From NCBI GenBank assembly GCA_951799405.1, contig OX637334.1:3596001-3660000 (forward strand): a stretch of DNA of 64,000 bases, in the 5' to 3' direction. A model generated the notes under the pieces. It was not told the DNA's origin and did no database searches. It was given only the letters and a program-made list of their open reading frames with translations. Made by a program: the position numbers and the translations under genes. The DNA is from Agapetus fuscipes (lineage: Eukaryota; Arthropoda; Insecta; Trichoptera; Glossosomatidae). This document shows positions 51,034-61,159 of the stretch, in pieces. Position 1 is the first letter of the stretch. Each line of letters opens with the position of its first letter.

Positions 51034-51641
51034 TTGTAGAACTAGATGGCGAAAGCATTGAAAGATGCACTAGTTACAGGTACCTGGGTTGTGTGGTCAA
51101 CGAAAAGTGGGACATGTGTCAAGAAGTCAGAAGCAGACTAGAGCAAGCCCGAAATGTCTTCGCTAAAATGAGCAAATTACTGTTGTGCCGAAATTTAAGC
51201 CTTGAACTCCGGAAGCGCATAGTGAGGTGCTACGTTTTTCCAATCGCTCTGTATGGTATAGAGGGATGGACTCTCACGCAGGCACTGGAGAGACGTATTG
51301 AAGCATTCGAGATGTGTCTATACCGAAAAATGCTTCGGATCTCTTGGCGTGATCGAGTCACCAATGAAGAAGTCCTTCAACGAATGCGCACTACAAAGGA
51401 GCTCCTGCCTACCATTAAGCAGAGAAAGCTAATGTACTTCGGTCACATTATGAGAAATGAGAAGTACCGTCTCCTTCATCTTATCATTCAGGGTAAGATT
51501 GAGGGGAGAAGATCTCAGGGACGCCGAAGGACATCGTGGCTAAAGAACCTGCGACAGTGGTTCGGCAGAAGCACCAAGTCCCTATTTCGAGCCGCAGCAT
51601 CAAAAATCAAAATAGCTATGATGATCGCCGATCTTCGTTAG
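51034..51641 (+). CDS. RTE-b LINE: C-terminal part of endonuclease-reverse transcriptase
   Basis: About 200 open codons starting within ELDGESIERCTSYRYLGCVV (the part before the first Met is also open). Blocks: IVRCYVFPIALYGIEGWTLT, FEMCLYRKMLRISWRDRVTN, KQRKLMYFGHIMRNEKYRLL, GKIEGRRSQGRRRTSWLKNL, and the end KIAMMIADLR. This is the well-known tail of insect endonuclease-reverse transcriptases of RTE-like LINEs. Endonuclease and polymerase cores are absent (5' truncation). It ends in AAG repeats (about 51647-51667), different from the ACAGTT tail of RTE-a. It lies just downstream of a SINE-A tail. It is intact enough to be young. Confidence 0.85.
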
Positions 51642-51740
51642 AAGTGGCACAAGAAGAAGAAGAAGTAGTTACTTGTTTACATGAATTATTACACTTAGTG
51701 CTTTTCCAACAGAGGTAATTTCACATGAATCATATTTCAA

Positions 51741-51795
51741 TCCTGTGCGGGAGATACCCATATTTTAGAGAATCTAGGGGTCTATGACATTTTGT
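51741..51795 (-). repeat. L-J LINE 3' tail fragment
   Basis: ATCCTGTGCGGGAG, GAATCTAGGGGTCTATGACA (plus-strand spelling), as at the end of the 31.6 kb LINE. No A tail. Confidence 0.65.
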
Positions 51796-51827
51796 CTACA
51801 GATTGAAGGTTTGTCTGACATTCAACG

Positions 51828-51984
51828 ACTCGTCCTCCAGTACTTGTTTGGCTTATTTGGCATTTGATTCAAAGATGACCTGTCAACTTCCACTCAACCT
51901 AAGCTATGAAAAAAACGTACAACAAGAGAGTGTGAGAGTTGTTTTTAATATTTTAAAATCAATTTCCAGTTTTCGTAAGACACA
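51828..51984 (+). mobile_element. Diverged M1 fragment
   Basis: GAGAGTGTGAGAGTTG, then TTTTCGTAAGACACATT, correspond in order to M1 copy A (ATAATGTGAGAGTTCT, TTTTATAAGACACATT). Cut off by the second foldback element. Confidence 0.5.
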
Positions 51985-52667
51985 TTAACACATGGCAGAA
52001 CGACACATGACATTACGACACATGACAGAGCATGACAATGACAAAACATCACTATGACAAAACAACACAGAAAATACATCACTGTGGAAAAAGACACAAT
52101 GGCAAAACATCACATGACAAAACACCACATACCTAACACAGAACATACCATAAACGACACACGAAAAAACATAAATTGTTATTTTGTCTTTTGATGTTTT
52201 TTCATTGTGTTATAGGTATTTTCCCGTGATGTTTTGTCATTATATTGTTGTGTCATGTAATGTATTGCCATTGTGATGTTTTTTTTTTATTTAAAGAAAT
52301 CCTGTGCGGGAGACTTCCTAGATTCTAGAGACTCTAGGGGTCTATGACACTTGTTGTAGTGCCGCAGAGGTGTACGAGCTTGGTCGTCGCTACAAAGCGC
52401 CAATACTCAAGCAAGACCCAGTTGCTGTAAGGCTGGATGGACCTTGGGTGACCGGTCATTGGTAAAGGTTTATGAATTTTTCAACCCAGCGAAGAGCAAA
52501 TTTTGAAAATATAAATGGTAAATTTTTTGTGCTCCGCCGGGATTCGAACCCACAATCTTCCCATTCAGATTCCGCAGTGTTACCACTGATTTACGGACCG
52601 GTCAATGATGTAGGGTCATGTGAAGTTTTGTCATGTGCTGTTTTGTCACTGTGTCGTCCTATCATGT
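51985..52667. mobile_element. Foldback (FB) element 2, with a nested SINE-A
   Basis: The left arm (to about 52160) has ACGACACATGACA-type units. The right arm (52200-52278 and 52612-52667) has them inverted. The inverted right end ATGATAGGACGACACAGTGA is almost the right end of FB 1, and both share ACAAAACAACACAGAAAATM and ACATCAC in the centre. No clear target duplication. Confidence 0.7.
52280..52605 (-). mobile_element. SINE-A, LINE-tail type
   Basis: On the minus strand: tRNA head (GGTTCGAATCCCGGCGG), core, then CTCGTACACCTCTGCGGCAC, GTCATAGACCCCTAGAG and GGATTTCTTTAAAT plus A-rich tail. TGATGT stands on both sides (52274-52279, 52606-52611). The tail equals the L-J LINE 3' end. Confidence 0.88.
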
Positions 52668-53032
52668 CACTCCCTTTCCTCACTTACCTCTGACCACTAA
52701 CCAGCTGTCTGCTTAATCAGTACTGGCCTGCTGTTCTAGTGCACACGCAGAAGCAATATCCGGTATAGTTGCTTAGTAATTAAAGCTCCGCACATATACT
52801 ATATACCCGGCGTCCACATACGCTCGCACTCCCACCCCGGGACTCGAACCCGTGATTGCATTCACGCTCTGGCGATCGATCCACGACAAAATGGCGACCA
52901 ACTGCAGCTGTCAAAGTTGTGCAACTAAGTTTGACTGTATTTCGAAAATGGAACGCCGGCGGATGCGGAAGTTTGAATGCGTTTAAATTTGGAACGGATT
53001 ATGTTGTGTGTGGATAATAAACTGATTCTTTA
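52668..53032. other. Unassigned; tRNA-like head at about 52825-52895 (minus)
   Basis: On the minus strand, GGATCGATCGCCAGAGCGTG and GGGTTCGAGTCCCGGGGTG resemble a tRNA with box B; the acceptor does not close, so I do not call a tRNA gene. Confidence 0.4.
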
Positions 53033-53115
53033 ATCTAAGCTGCTAAGAAAAAATCCATACTGAATACATACTCACAAGTCGACATACTCGTAAGTTCTGC
53101 ATGTGCTATAGAAGA
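53033..53115 (-). repeat. R1 3' fragment, diverged
   Basis: TAATCTAAGCTGCTAAG and ACTCACAAGTCGACATACTC. Confidence 0.6.
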
Positions 53116-53209
53116 AATAAACAAAAATGCAAATACACATAAAAACGCCTTTCTCAAATCTCTCAAAAATTATTTTCTGAACTCAAAAATTATTTTCTGA
53201 AAAATCATT

Positions 53210-53448
53210 ATTCCTTGACTTATAAATAGGTTAATGTGTGGCTAGCCCCATGCTCTAAAAACTTTGTTCACTTATGCCAATATCACCCCGTTTTCTGGGA
53301 AGGGCGGCAAGAGTTGCAACGTTAATTTTCATATGAGTGAACACGCATCATATAATGCAAGCGCGAACATACACGTGTCTGCTTGTAGGCGTGTATTGAG
53401 TATAAGCTTTGAAATGCCAATATATCTTTACAACTTAGATTATAGATT
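53210..53448 (+). repeat. R1 copy, diverged
   Basis: TTCCTTGACTTATAAATAGG to TACAACTTAGATTATAGATT, with TATCACCCCGTTTTCTGGG. Confidence 0.78.
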
Positions 53449-53530
53449 CTATTGCTCCTATAATTTTTCAAAAAACGTTTAGAAATGACAATACGCCTCA
53501 ACGAAGGGAGAAAAATATTTCTCTCTTTAG

Positions 53531-53787
53531 TATATCGCACGTTTAATAATAAAGAGCAATAACTCAAAAAACATGAATGTTGGGAAATCACGTTTGAAGT
53601 TCAGACAACCAGTACAACTTGTATGGGATGAAAAAGGCGGCCGATGTTTTATCTCGGTCATATTCGTCCAAATTGAACGGCTGTCGCATTCTACCTATTC
53701 TTCTCGCATTGTTCTTGCGTTTTATTACAAAATCTCGATTTTCCCAATTTTCGAGTTATTTCTCTTTATTATTAAACGTGCGATATA
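53531..53787. mobile_element. MITE family M7
   Basis: Inverted ends TATATCGCACGTTTAATAAT and ATTATTAAACGTGCGATATA, continuing for about 35 bp with one or two mismatches. It is a 257-bp element in a single copy here. TA at the edges would fit a Tc1/mariner-type duplication, but the boundary is ambiguous. Confidence 0.75.
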
Positions 53788-53837
53788 TCGATACCTCAAA
53801 GGTTAAACTGAATAAGTGACATATTGCATTTTTGTGA

Positions 53838-53980
53838 CATATTGCATTTCACAAGCAGACACGTATTAGTTCGCGCTTAAACATACCGCATGTGGACCTA
53901 CTATATAAAAACCCAAATCTCAAGGGGGAACATTGGCAAAGTAAACCATTTTCTACAGTATGGGTGGTCAGTTGCATATT
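53838..53980 (-). repeat. R1 copy, tail and part of the middle missing
   Basis: TTCACAAGCAGACACGTATT, then ACCCAAATCTCAAG joined to GGGGGAACATTGGCAAAG, then TATGGGTGGTCAG. Confidence 0.72.
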
Positions 53981-53984
53981 CCAT

Positions 53985-54145
53985 TCCACATTTGCTTTGT
54001 GTATTCCATTCTTTCACAATATCACCAATGTGATCGAACTAAACTTTTCTCGGTCTTCCCTTTCGTCTTTATCCTTTCACATTTCCTCTGTTTACACACT
54101 TTGTAAATCTTTATTCATCCATCCAAATGCACAATTTTTAATATT
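53985..54145 (-). pseudogene. RTE-a LINE 3' fragment
   Basis: Minus strand AGACCGAGAAAAGTTTAG and TTGTGAAAGAATGGAATACA match the RPRKV and IVKEWDIQ blocks with frame breaks. Confidence 0.65.
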
Positions 54146-54228
54146 GTTACAAGAGAAAACACCAATTCATTCGGATCGGCCAATGTCTTGCCGAACGCCG
54201 GCCAATCAGCGTGTAGGTTAAGTTTTCT

Positions 54229-54375
54229 CAAGGAGTTCGACTCATGGCGAAAACCGTGTGAAAAGCACTTCCTTATAATTAGTTCACTTACAATGAGGAG
54301 TTACACACAATAAAATGTTTTATCCACGATTTCTCAAATCAGTCAATCAGCACATATTCAGTTTTACCTTTAAGG
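54229..54375 (-). mobile_element. MITE family M8, partial
   Basis: TCAGTCAATCAGCACATATT and CAGTTTTACCTTTAAGG are the inverted form of the left end of the family, together with TTACAATGAGGAGTTACAC. Confidence 0.62.
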
Positions 54376-54929
54376 GGGCGATATATATTTCTTTCTGCCG
54401 TCACAATGTTTTGTTGTTGGTTAGTAAGTTAGTTGTTTAGTTGTTGTTGTTAGTAGTTTAGTTAGGTGATCAGTTGTGTGACATGTGTGATGTTATTGTG
54501 AGACGTGACGCGAATAACATCTGTATTCCAAATATAAAACATCACGTGTAGAGTTTACCAACAATATGTATGGAAACTAAAGCAACGCCTTCAGTGAACG
54601 TTTAAGTTTCGATACAAATTTTGATTGAAATTAAACTTGTGTGCTTGGAGGATGCATGAACGCTGAACGTTCACTAACATTAATTGATAAGATTAGTTTG
54701 GTCAATAGCGCAATGGTTAAAGCTTATGTTTTAATGTAGTTTGTAGAGCAAAAAGCTTGGGTTTGAAATCATTCCGTATGACAGACATACCAAACGCGGG
54801 GCCCGCTAACACTTAATTTTTTTTAAAAACATACCCTCTTCTCCCGCCCTCCCTCCCTCGTCGATGACTTTCATTGGATGATTTTTTTTTTAACTTTCAG
54901 TTTTTCACGGCCCTCAAGATAGTAGAGAT
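54376..54929. other. Unassigned; TTAGTTGTTG-rich patch at 54410-54480
   Basis: Short T/G-rich quasi-repeats, then AT-rich sequence. A weak tRNA-like segment near 54700-54780 (box B GGGTTTGAAATC) does not fold. Confidence 0.35.
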
Positions 54930-55029
54930 GGGCAAATGAAAAAAATATCGATATACTTCAAACGTGGTCGAAATATATTGAGGAAAAACAATCGATATTT
55001 TCTACAAACATCGAAATTTCTGAAAAAAG

Positions 55030-55210
55030 TATCGGTTGCTAAAAAGTTTACGCTCACTTTGTATATCCCATTCTTTCACAATCTCTTCAATCTGATCACT
55101 CCATAATTTTCTCGGTCGTCCTTTACCTCTTTTTCCTTTCACACTACCTCCGGATGAGATTGCTTGAGTGTTTTTCTTACAATTAACAAGGTACTTATTA
55201 TCCAGGGTGA
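55030..55210 (-). pseudogene. RTE-a LINE 3' fragment
   Basis: Minus strand: GGSVKGKRGKGRPRKLWSDQ followed by IEEIVKEWDIQSERK, of the KGKRGK subfamily, open here but very short. Confidence 0.75.
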
Positions 55211-55213
55211 GAA

Positions 55214-55395
55214 GTATCGACATGCTCGCATCTGTCGATCACATTGGTAGATAGTAAGCTATTAAACATGGCCGCGCGTGAACAGATGTATTCGCGATTT
55301 GTATGGAGAAAGTTTGACATCCTGATAAGCTGTTCACGCGCGACCATTTTTCGTAACTTGCTATCTGCCAATGTAAGCGGTAGATAGGTCGATAC
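55214..55395. mobile_element. MITE family M6
   Basis: Inverted arms of about 65 bp: GTATCGAC, ACATTGGTAGATAGTAAGC and GGCCGCGCGTGAACAG on the left, with their complements on the right ending GTCGATAC. It is GC-rich in the arm centre compared with its surroundings. Confidence 0.75.
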
Positions 55396-55642
55396 TGTTA
55401 GAGCTGGTAAGCAAAGTGAATGTACATATATTCTCATAATTGAATCCGATAATATTTTGATCCTCATTGGTTCATTAATCACAGTAAATAAATGCGGTTC
55501 TAATCCACACTTCTTTAAATGCCTACCGCTTAAGGAGCAGTGCTTCTCAACCTTTTTTCAGGGTCCACTTTGATCGTTTTAATCGACCAGGGACCCCTTA
55601 AGTTGGTTTTGTTGAGTCAGAAATGATTTCAAATGTTCCTTG

Positions 55643-55845
55643 AATTAAAGTTAGCTATGTGGATGACCACCCATACTGTAGAAAACGGATGACATCACCA
55701 ACGTCAGACCTGTTTCAGGGAAGGTCGGCAAGAGTTGCAGGGCTCATGTTCATTAAGCGCGTGTACACGTGTCCGCTTGGGAGCGTGCATTGAATATGAA
55801 TTTTAAATGTAAAGAATATTTGCAGCTTAGAATATAGAAAGATTG
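55643..55845 (+). repeat. R1 copy, internally deleted
   Basis: TATGTGGATGACCACCCATA to TTTGCAGCTTAGAATATAG; GTTCATTAAGCGCG marks a deletion of about 45 bp. Confidence 0.78.
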
Positions 55846-55857
55846 TTATAGGATAGT

Positions 55858-56175
55858 CCGGTCGATAGCTGAGTCGGTAGAGTGCTTGCATTCCATGCCG
55901 TGAGCTCGGGTTCGACTCCCACCGAAGGTGTCAGAAATGATTTCCCGTTTCGGTGTTTATTTCAAACCATAAAATAAAATACCGGCAAGGTCTACTCCGC
56001 CTTCACAAGAAATAAGCTCCAGCCCCCTCGGTAGCTGGGCAACCCCCACTTCAACTGAAATGGTTGGCGTAAGGCCGACCCCCTTACCTATAAAAATAAA
56101 TATGTTCCACTCACAATATGCGAAACCCTTCGGGAATAGCGCGGCAATAAGTTACACTGTATGTGTAGCGTAGTT
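55858..56175 (+). mobile_element. SINE-B, best full copy
   Basis: Head with box A TAGCTGAGTCGG and box B GGTTCGACTCC spaced as in a tRNA. The full body includes CGTTTCGGTGTTTATTTC, CGGTAGCTGGGCAACCCCC, CAACTGAAATGGTTGGCG and AGTTACACTGTATGTGTAG. It is about 320 bp, followed by an A-rich stretch. Confidence 0.9.
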
Positions 56176-56434
56176 GTACAAAAATAAAATATTAAAGCAC
56201 TGCAGCCCTTGTCACAGAGAACTATATTACCTAATTTCAATGAAATATCCCGCCTCTTGAAATAAAGTAGTATCCCGCATTCATTAGCGATCCTGTGGCA
56301 TTAACGACCGCAGTATTAAGCATTGCTTATTGCTTCTATCAGTGATATTAAAATTCCCATACACCGTTTGTTTCGATCTTCATTACTTATCATTCATTTG
56401 TTCTTCGTCGAGTCAGATGCTATGCTATTTTTTC

Positions 56435-56568
56435 AGGGGTGGAAGTCTCGAAGATCGTCGGTAGATCGTGAACAGCTGATGCATTTTACATTGGAACATC
56501 GATCAGATGTTCAGGTACCGTCATGTTTTCTTCCATTCTACCGACAGTCGTCAACACTTCCACCCCAG
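56435..56568 (+). mobile_element. MITE family M2, short copy
   Basis: AGGGGTGGAAGTCTCGAAGA to CAACACTTCCACCCCAG. It lacks the inner hairpin found in the 0.9 kb copy but keeps CATGTTTTCTTCCATTCTAC. Confidence 0.68.
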
Positions 56569-56574
56569 TGGCGG

Positions 56575-56805
56575 GCGACTTTCACTGATCTCTCTCCTCC
56601 ATTAGGTCGGCTTGTTGGGCAGGCCGGACAGATCCAAAGATGATACATGGACTGTTGGGCTCCGCATTCGCAGAGCGTGGTGTCATTACGTTACAACGAG
56701 CTCTACCAACATTCGTTCTCAACCTGTTTAGTGCGCTCCATACAGACCACTCGAGATCTTGTCCAGGTGGGAGGCTCTTGCTTGGGCGCACAAAGTGTTC
56801 AGGTT
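56575..56805 (-). pseudogene. LINE C-terminal fragment with CCHC-like motif
   Basis: Minus strand: LEWSVWSALNRLRTNVGRAR, then after a frameshift LCECGAQQSMYHLWICPACP. The CxCG...HL..CP pattern is the zinc-binding tail of several LINE reverse transcriptases. Different from the adjacent L2-like piece. Confidence 0.65.
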
Positions 56806-56854
56806 AGATAGATAGATAAGACAAAAATTGCATAGCACCTTTTATGACAGTGTG

Positions 56855-57190
56855 TCACTACAACGGCGCTTGTCCGTATTGTCCGTATGATTGGACGAGG
56901 AGGTGAGTCTTGAGACCTCTTTTAAATGGTCTCTCCATTTCCAGTTCCCTCAGTGAGGCGGGAATAGCGTTCCAAGTAATTGGAGCGGCTGCCCTGAATG
57001 CTCTGTCTCCAAAAACAGTGCGGGGCCTTCTTGCAGGGATGTCCAGGCAGCTGCTTCTAGATGCAGCTGACCTCAGTGTTTGTCCGCGCGAGGTTGTAGT
57101 AGCTGGAGACACCAGCTCCATCAGGTACCCCGGAGCACTCCCACGCAGTGATTTGAAGGTGAGCAAACCGACGGTTGCTCCAAACTCCAC
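56855..57190 (-). pseudogene. L2/CR1-like LINE 3' coding fragment
   Basis: 110 codons, open: LLTFKSLRGSAPGYLMELV, QTLRSAASRSSCLDIPARR, VFGDRAFRAAAPITWNAIPA, FKRGLKTHLL. These are the terminal blocks of L2/CR1-type polyproteins. More GC-rich than its neighbours. Both ends are cut (57222-57258 is a SINE-A head scrap on the minus strand). Confidence 0.8.
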
Positions 57191-57258
57191 AGGCGCAGTC
57201 GAATCGTACTCACATTTATGATTCCGAAACGCTAACCAATAGACTACGGACCGGCCAA

Positions 57259-57620
57259 ATTCCTGATTCTATTATTTTACTTATTAATGGTATCACGATT
57301 ACTTCGATTTTTATGATTTCTCTTTGGATCAAACTCATGAAACGCCCATTCTGTGTTATCTCACGTCATTAGCATAAGTAAATAAAAATATATGTCTTTT
57401 TCCGCTAATGACTGAGCGTTTTTGTTGTGTTTGTGTGTGTGGGATTATCTGCGTGAGAATAGCTGTTGGGGGCGGTAAAAGGTCCTAAAGGGGGCGGTCA
57501 CAATAAACGCCTCCCTGCAGGAGGGGGCAGTCACTTTAGCTAAAAAAAAAGTGAATAGGTGTACACTGTACAACCCACCTACCTATTTTGCCTGACCAGA
57601 AACAGTTATTCATCACACAT
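57259..57620. other. Mostly unassigned; SINE-C scrap at about 57575-57608 (minus)
   Basis: CTATTTTGCCTGACCAGAAACAG is the complement of the SINE-C segment near 1590. Confidence 0.4.
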
Positions 57621-57885
57621 AGTTCCTTGACTTATAGGTTGGTATGAGGCTGACCACGCATACTGTAAAAAATGGTTCACTTTGCCAATGTCACCCCTGT
57701 TTCAGGGAATGTCGGCAAGAGTCGCAGGGCTTATGTTCATTTGAGGTTTGGATGTTATTTGTAAGTACACAATCAGCATTTGTAAGCGCGAACTACACGT
57801 GTTTGTTTGTGGGCATACATCTGAGAGCTTTGAATGAATATATCCTTGCAACTTAGATTATAGATAGATTATAGATTATAGATAG
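57621..57885 (+). repeat. R1 copy, TATAGATT-tail subtype
   Basis: Full length and close to the 19.7 kb copy (ACATCTGAGAGCTTTGAATG). Tail TTAGATTATAGATAGATTA. Confidence 0.86.
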
Positions 57886-57910
57886 TTATTTGTACAGGTA
57901 AATCGCCACT

Positions 57911-58145
57911 CTAAAGGTAAAACTGAAAAAGTGCTGATTCGCTGATTTCAGATATCGTAGATAAAACATTTTATTGGGTGTAACTTATCATTGTAAGTTA
58001 ACTGATTAAAAATAAATACTCATGCCAAACTTGAAAAATTCACGATTTTCACACTGTTGTAGTGTTTAGTAAATATGAAAAAGGTGCATTTATCGGAGGA
58101 ACCCATGTTAGCTTAATATGTCTCTTATTCAGTTTTGCCTTTATT
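57911..58145 (+). mobile_element. MITE family M8, full copy
   Basis: CTAAAGGTAAAACTGAAAAA and TTATTCAGTTTTGCCTTTA are its inverted ends, with ATTTTCACACTGTTGTAGTG inside. Confidence 0.7.
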
Positions 58146-58154
58146 ACGATATCG

Positions 58155-58245
58155 ACAGGTATAGGTCGCGATGGACCTCATGCACCCATTCGGAAATAAC
58201 AAAGGCTAGAAGTTACACTATATGTGTAGTGCCGATTTGAGCTTA
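58155..58245 (+). mobile_element. SINE-B 3' fragment
   Basis: ATTCGGAAATAACAAAGGC then AGAAGTTACACTATATGTG. Confidence 0.65.
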
Positions 58246-58289
58246 ACCTTCTTCAACCTCTGCTTCCAGATCCGTCTTCTAACATTTCT

Positions 58290-58470
58290 GTCCAGTTTGC
58301 AACTTGTAGTATATCTTGATTTTTTTATTATTTTCATGCATTATTAATAACCCGATGGCATCTGTTGAACCACATTTAAAGCTGTCATCACGACGGGAAT
58401 CGAACCAGCGTTGTTTTATTGTCAAACACGCCAGTCTAAATTACTGTCTTGACCGCTTGGTCTAAGCGCC
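58290..58470 (-). mobile_element. SINE-C, 5' two-thirds
   Basis: Minus strand: box A TAGACCAAGCGG, AACGCTGGTTCGATTCCCG, then TGGTTCAACAGATGCCATCG as in the 1.4 kb copy. The best-kept SINE-C head. Confidence 0.78.
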
Positions 58471-58575
58471 AACTTTTAAAAGGAGGTGGTCACTATCGCC
58501 AGCGAGATACAATGTGAATTTTGTATTCAGCCTAGGCTTATTACGAGTAGGTACAGGCCGTCGCGTCGGCTTTTT

Positions 58576-59228
58576 TTATACAGATGATTTATTTGGTGAG
58601 CGCTGTTTTTGTGTGAATCACACCTCATGAGCCCTCTGCGAGCTTGGTCTCTCAAGCGAGACCTAGTTGCTGTAATGTTGAATGGACCTTTAGTGACCAG
58701 TATTTGGTAAAGTTATATAAATATTTTACCCATCAAACAGTGTTGATGGTTCTGGTGGCTTCCCTTTGTAATTTTTCTTCGATATTGTTGTTTGTGGACT
58801 ATAAAGTTAAGGTTGGTGAGCTGATGTTTAATAAAATTTCACTTTTACTTTTCAACTTCGTAATTTTTTTTTTATTGCACAGAATATAATGACATGTTGT
58901 TCGGTTGAAATCAAAATTGGAATATTCGTAGAATAAACCAAACACAAAAATATATTAGATTCTGTTAGAAAGTGAATGAGTGACATCTGTTAGTTTTCTT
59001 AGTGATTATAAATGTAAACATTATTGGCAATGGTTGAAATCATAAATAATCTTAAATGTACCAACAGATGTCAGTGCTACAAAAAATGGCTTACCAAAAT
59101 ATAGTATATTTGCAACCAGCATATTTGAAAATATAAATGGTACATTTTTTGTGCTCCGCCGGGATTAGAACCCACAACCTTCCATTTAGGAGTCAGATGT
59201 TTTATTCACTAGACCACGGACCGGTTTG
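58576..59228 (-). mobile_element. SINE-A split by a 374-bp insertion
   Basis: The tail half is 58576-58738 (ATT-tail type, with a deletion at GAGCTTGGTCTCTCAAGC). The head half is 59112-59228. The insertion carries TGACATCTGTT and AACAGATGTCA as an 11-bp perfect inverted repeat at 58981-58991 and 59063-59073. Confidence 0.75.
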
Positions 59229-59427
59229 TGATGATGTTGGTGACCTCCTCCTCCCCCTCCTCCCTTCAGGAGGCGTCTCCCTGTGTAATTAAGGTCACCA
59301 TTAGTGGATTAACGTTTTACCTGCCTCTCCTTCCGTCCCGTACTGAATGCTCTTCTGCAAAAGACGACATGTGAGTTGGGACCTTATGTAGTATGATTTT
59401 TTTTGTGCACAGGTTCCTCCAGTATTC

Positions 59428-59530
59428 CTTAACTTATAGGTTGATATAAAGCTGGCCACCCATACCTACTGTAAAAAAATGTTGACTTTTCAAATGTCGC
59501 TTCTCTTTCAGGAAAGGTCGGCGAAACTCT
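59428..59530 (+). repeat. R1 5' fragment
   Basis: CCTTAACTTATAGGTTGATA to CAGGAAAGGTCGGCG; the 5S-tRNA SINE follows. Confidence 0.72.
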
Positions 59531-59537
59531 TTCATCA

Positions 59538-59992
59538 TTTTTTTTTTTTTTTTTTTTTAAGAAAATCCTGTGCGGGAGACTCCCTAGATTCTGAAGACTC
59601 TAGGGGTCTATGACACTTGTTGTAGTGCCGCAGAGGTGTACGAGCTTGGTCGTCGCTACAAAGCGCCAATACTCAAGCAAGACCCAGTTGCTGTAAGGCT
59701 GGATGGACCCTTGGTGACCGGTCATTGGTAAAGGCTTATGAATTCTTCAACCCAGCGAAGAGCACATTCGAAATATTAATGGTATTTTTGTGTGCTCCGC
59801 CGGGATCCGAATCCACAACCTTCCATTTACGAGTCCGAAGTGTTGCCACAACGGACTACGGACCGGTCCGAGATGCCAACGACACGCGGTGTACCTGAGC
59901 GGTCACCCATCCAAGTACTGACCACGCCCAATGTTGCTTAACTTCGGTGATCTATGGGAACCGGTGCTTTCAACATGGCTAACGTCGTTGAC
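59538..59992 (-). mobile_element. 5S rRNA-tRNA chimeric SINE with LINE-type poly(A) tail
   Basis: On the minus strand: 5S unit (CCGAAGTTAAGCAACATTGG, then GGATGGGTGACCGC), tRNA-A head, core, CTCGTACACCTCTGCGGCAC, the L-J LINE tail and about 20 A. It combines the 5' module of the 5.9 and 63.2 kb copies with the 3' module of the 52.3 kb copy. Confidence 0.9.
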
Positions 59993-60879
59993 AAACATAC
60001 ATATCTTCAAAAATATTTACTTTAACATTAAATCTAGGTTAGCGAGGTTTCAGGGATCTTTTGCCTTGGTCTGTGGGAGCTGGAGCTTCCAGACGTTTCA
60101 CCCATGTCTACGATAAATCTTCATAACTTTACCTTTGCGCTAAAGTAGCCCATCGTAGGCATGAGAGAAACGCGTGAAACTTCCAGCTCCCACAGACCAC
60201 GGCAACAGATCCTTATAAGCAACTCTTTTGCATGTCTACATTTTCAACATTTATTTACCCCTTTTTGTGTTTCCTTTTCATCCTAAAATTTCACTTCCTT
60301 ATAAACTATTTCTTTCCACAATCAAATTCAGAAAAACGCCATCGCCCACACGTCCAAGTATCTCTGTACCTGGAACAAAATAAAAGTTTAATTTCACCAA
60401 AAATGTATGAAAACTAAAACGGTCTACATTCCCAACATTTCAAGCTTTCATACATTTTTGGTAAATGCTCTGACTGAGTTTAAACGTTTTGTTTTATACT
60501 CGACCTCCTGTACTCCAGGTATAAAACATTCCGGAAATTCCTCTTGATCACCCAAATAGCAAAATGTATAGAAAAATAAACAGCACCTCTAGTGAGTCAT
60601 ATACTTTTCATACATTTTTTTAATTTACGTGGTTGAGGAGAGTTTACGTAGTTCTTTACACTCGGTCTGCTGTAACGTCAGGTGGCTGGAAGAGGAAGCG
60701 ATGTCGCGCCTGCCGCCTCACGTTTCCTCTTCCGGTCCGTTCCAGGGTTTTGTGACCCCCTTGTCAGCTCTGCGTGCCCCCCTGTCCCCCCTTTAAGCTT
60801 CCCAGAGGACGCTACGCCACTGGCTGAGTTCTACGCCGAAGTAATAGTTCATAATCCAACTTTCAAGCTATGAAAAACG
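59993..60879. other. Unassigned with inverted-repeat traces
   Basis: CACCAAAAATGTATGAAAAC and TTTCATACATTTTTGGTAAA face each other at 60397-60465. CTGTGGGAGCTGGAGCTTCC and AACTTCCAGCTCCCACAGAC do so at 60071 and 60178, the latter framing a segment of about 125 bp. The part 60680-60870 is GC-rich with a 63-residue frame of no known type. Confidence 0.45.
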
Positions 60880-61055
60880 TAACTGTGCTGCACACATAGT
60901 CCAAATTCTCTCCGCATGTGGCGTGTGGAACCTTCAAGTGGGGGTTTCCCAGCCATCTCGCAGGAAGGTTCTCATTTCGAGTAAAGGCTCTGTAAACCTG
61001 CCTGGTATTTTATTTCGGGCTTAAAATAAACACGAACACAGGAAATCATTTCCAT
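60880..61055 (-). mobile_element. SINE-B, partial
   Basis: TGCTGCACACATAGTC end, TCAAGTGGGGGTTTCCCAGC, then AACACAGGAAATCATTTCC; head absent. Confidence 0.72.
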
Positions 61056-61159
61056 ATTATTAACTTTTCTCATTCAGTTCCCATTTTTTCAAATAAACTT
61101 CTTACAGAAGAACTAGAGGCAGCTCTGTAAAGAGTCTTGCCACCTATGGCGAAATAGAG

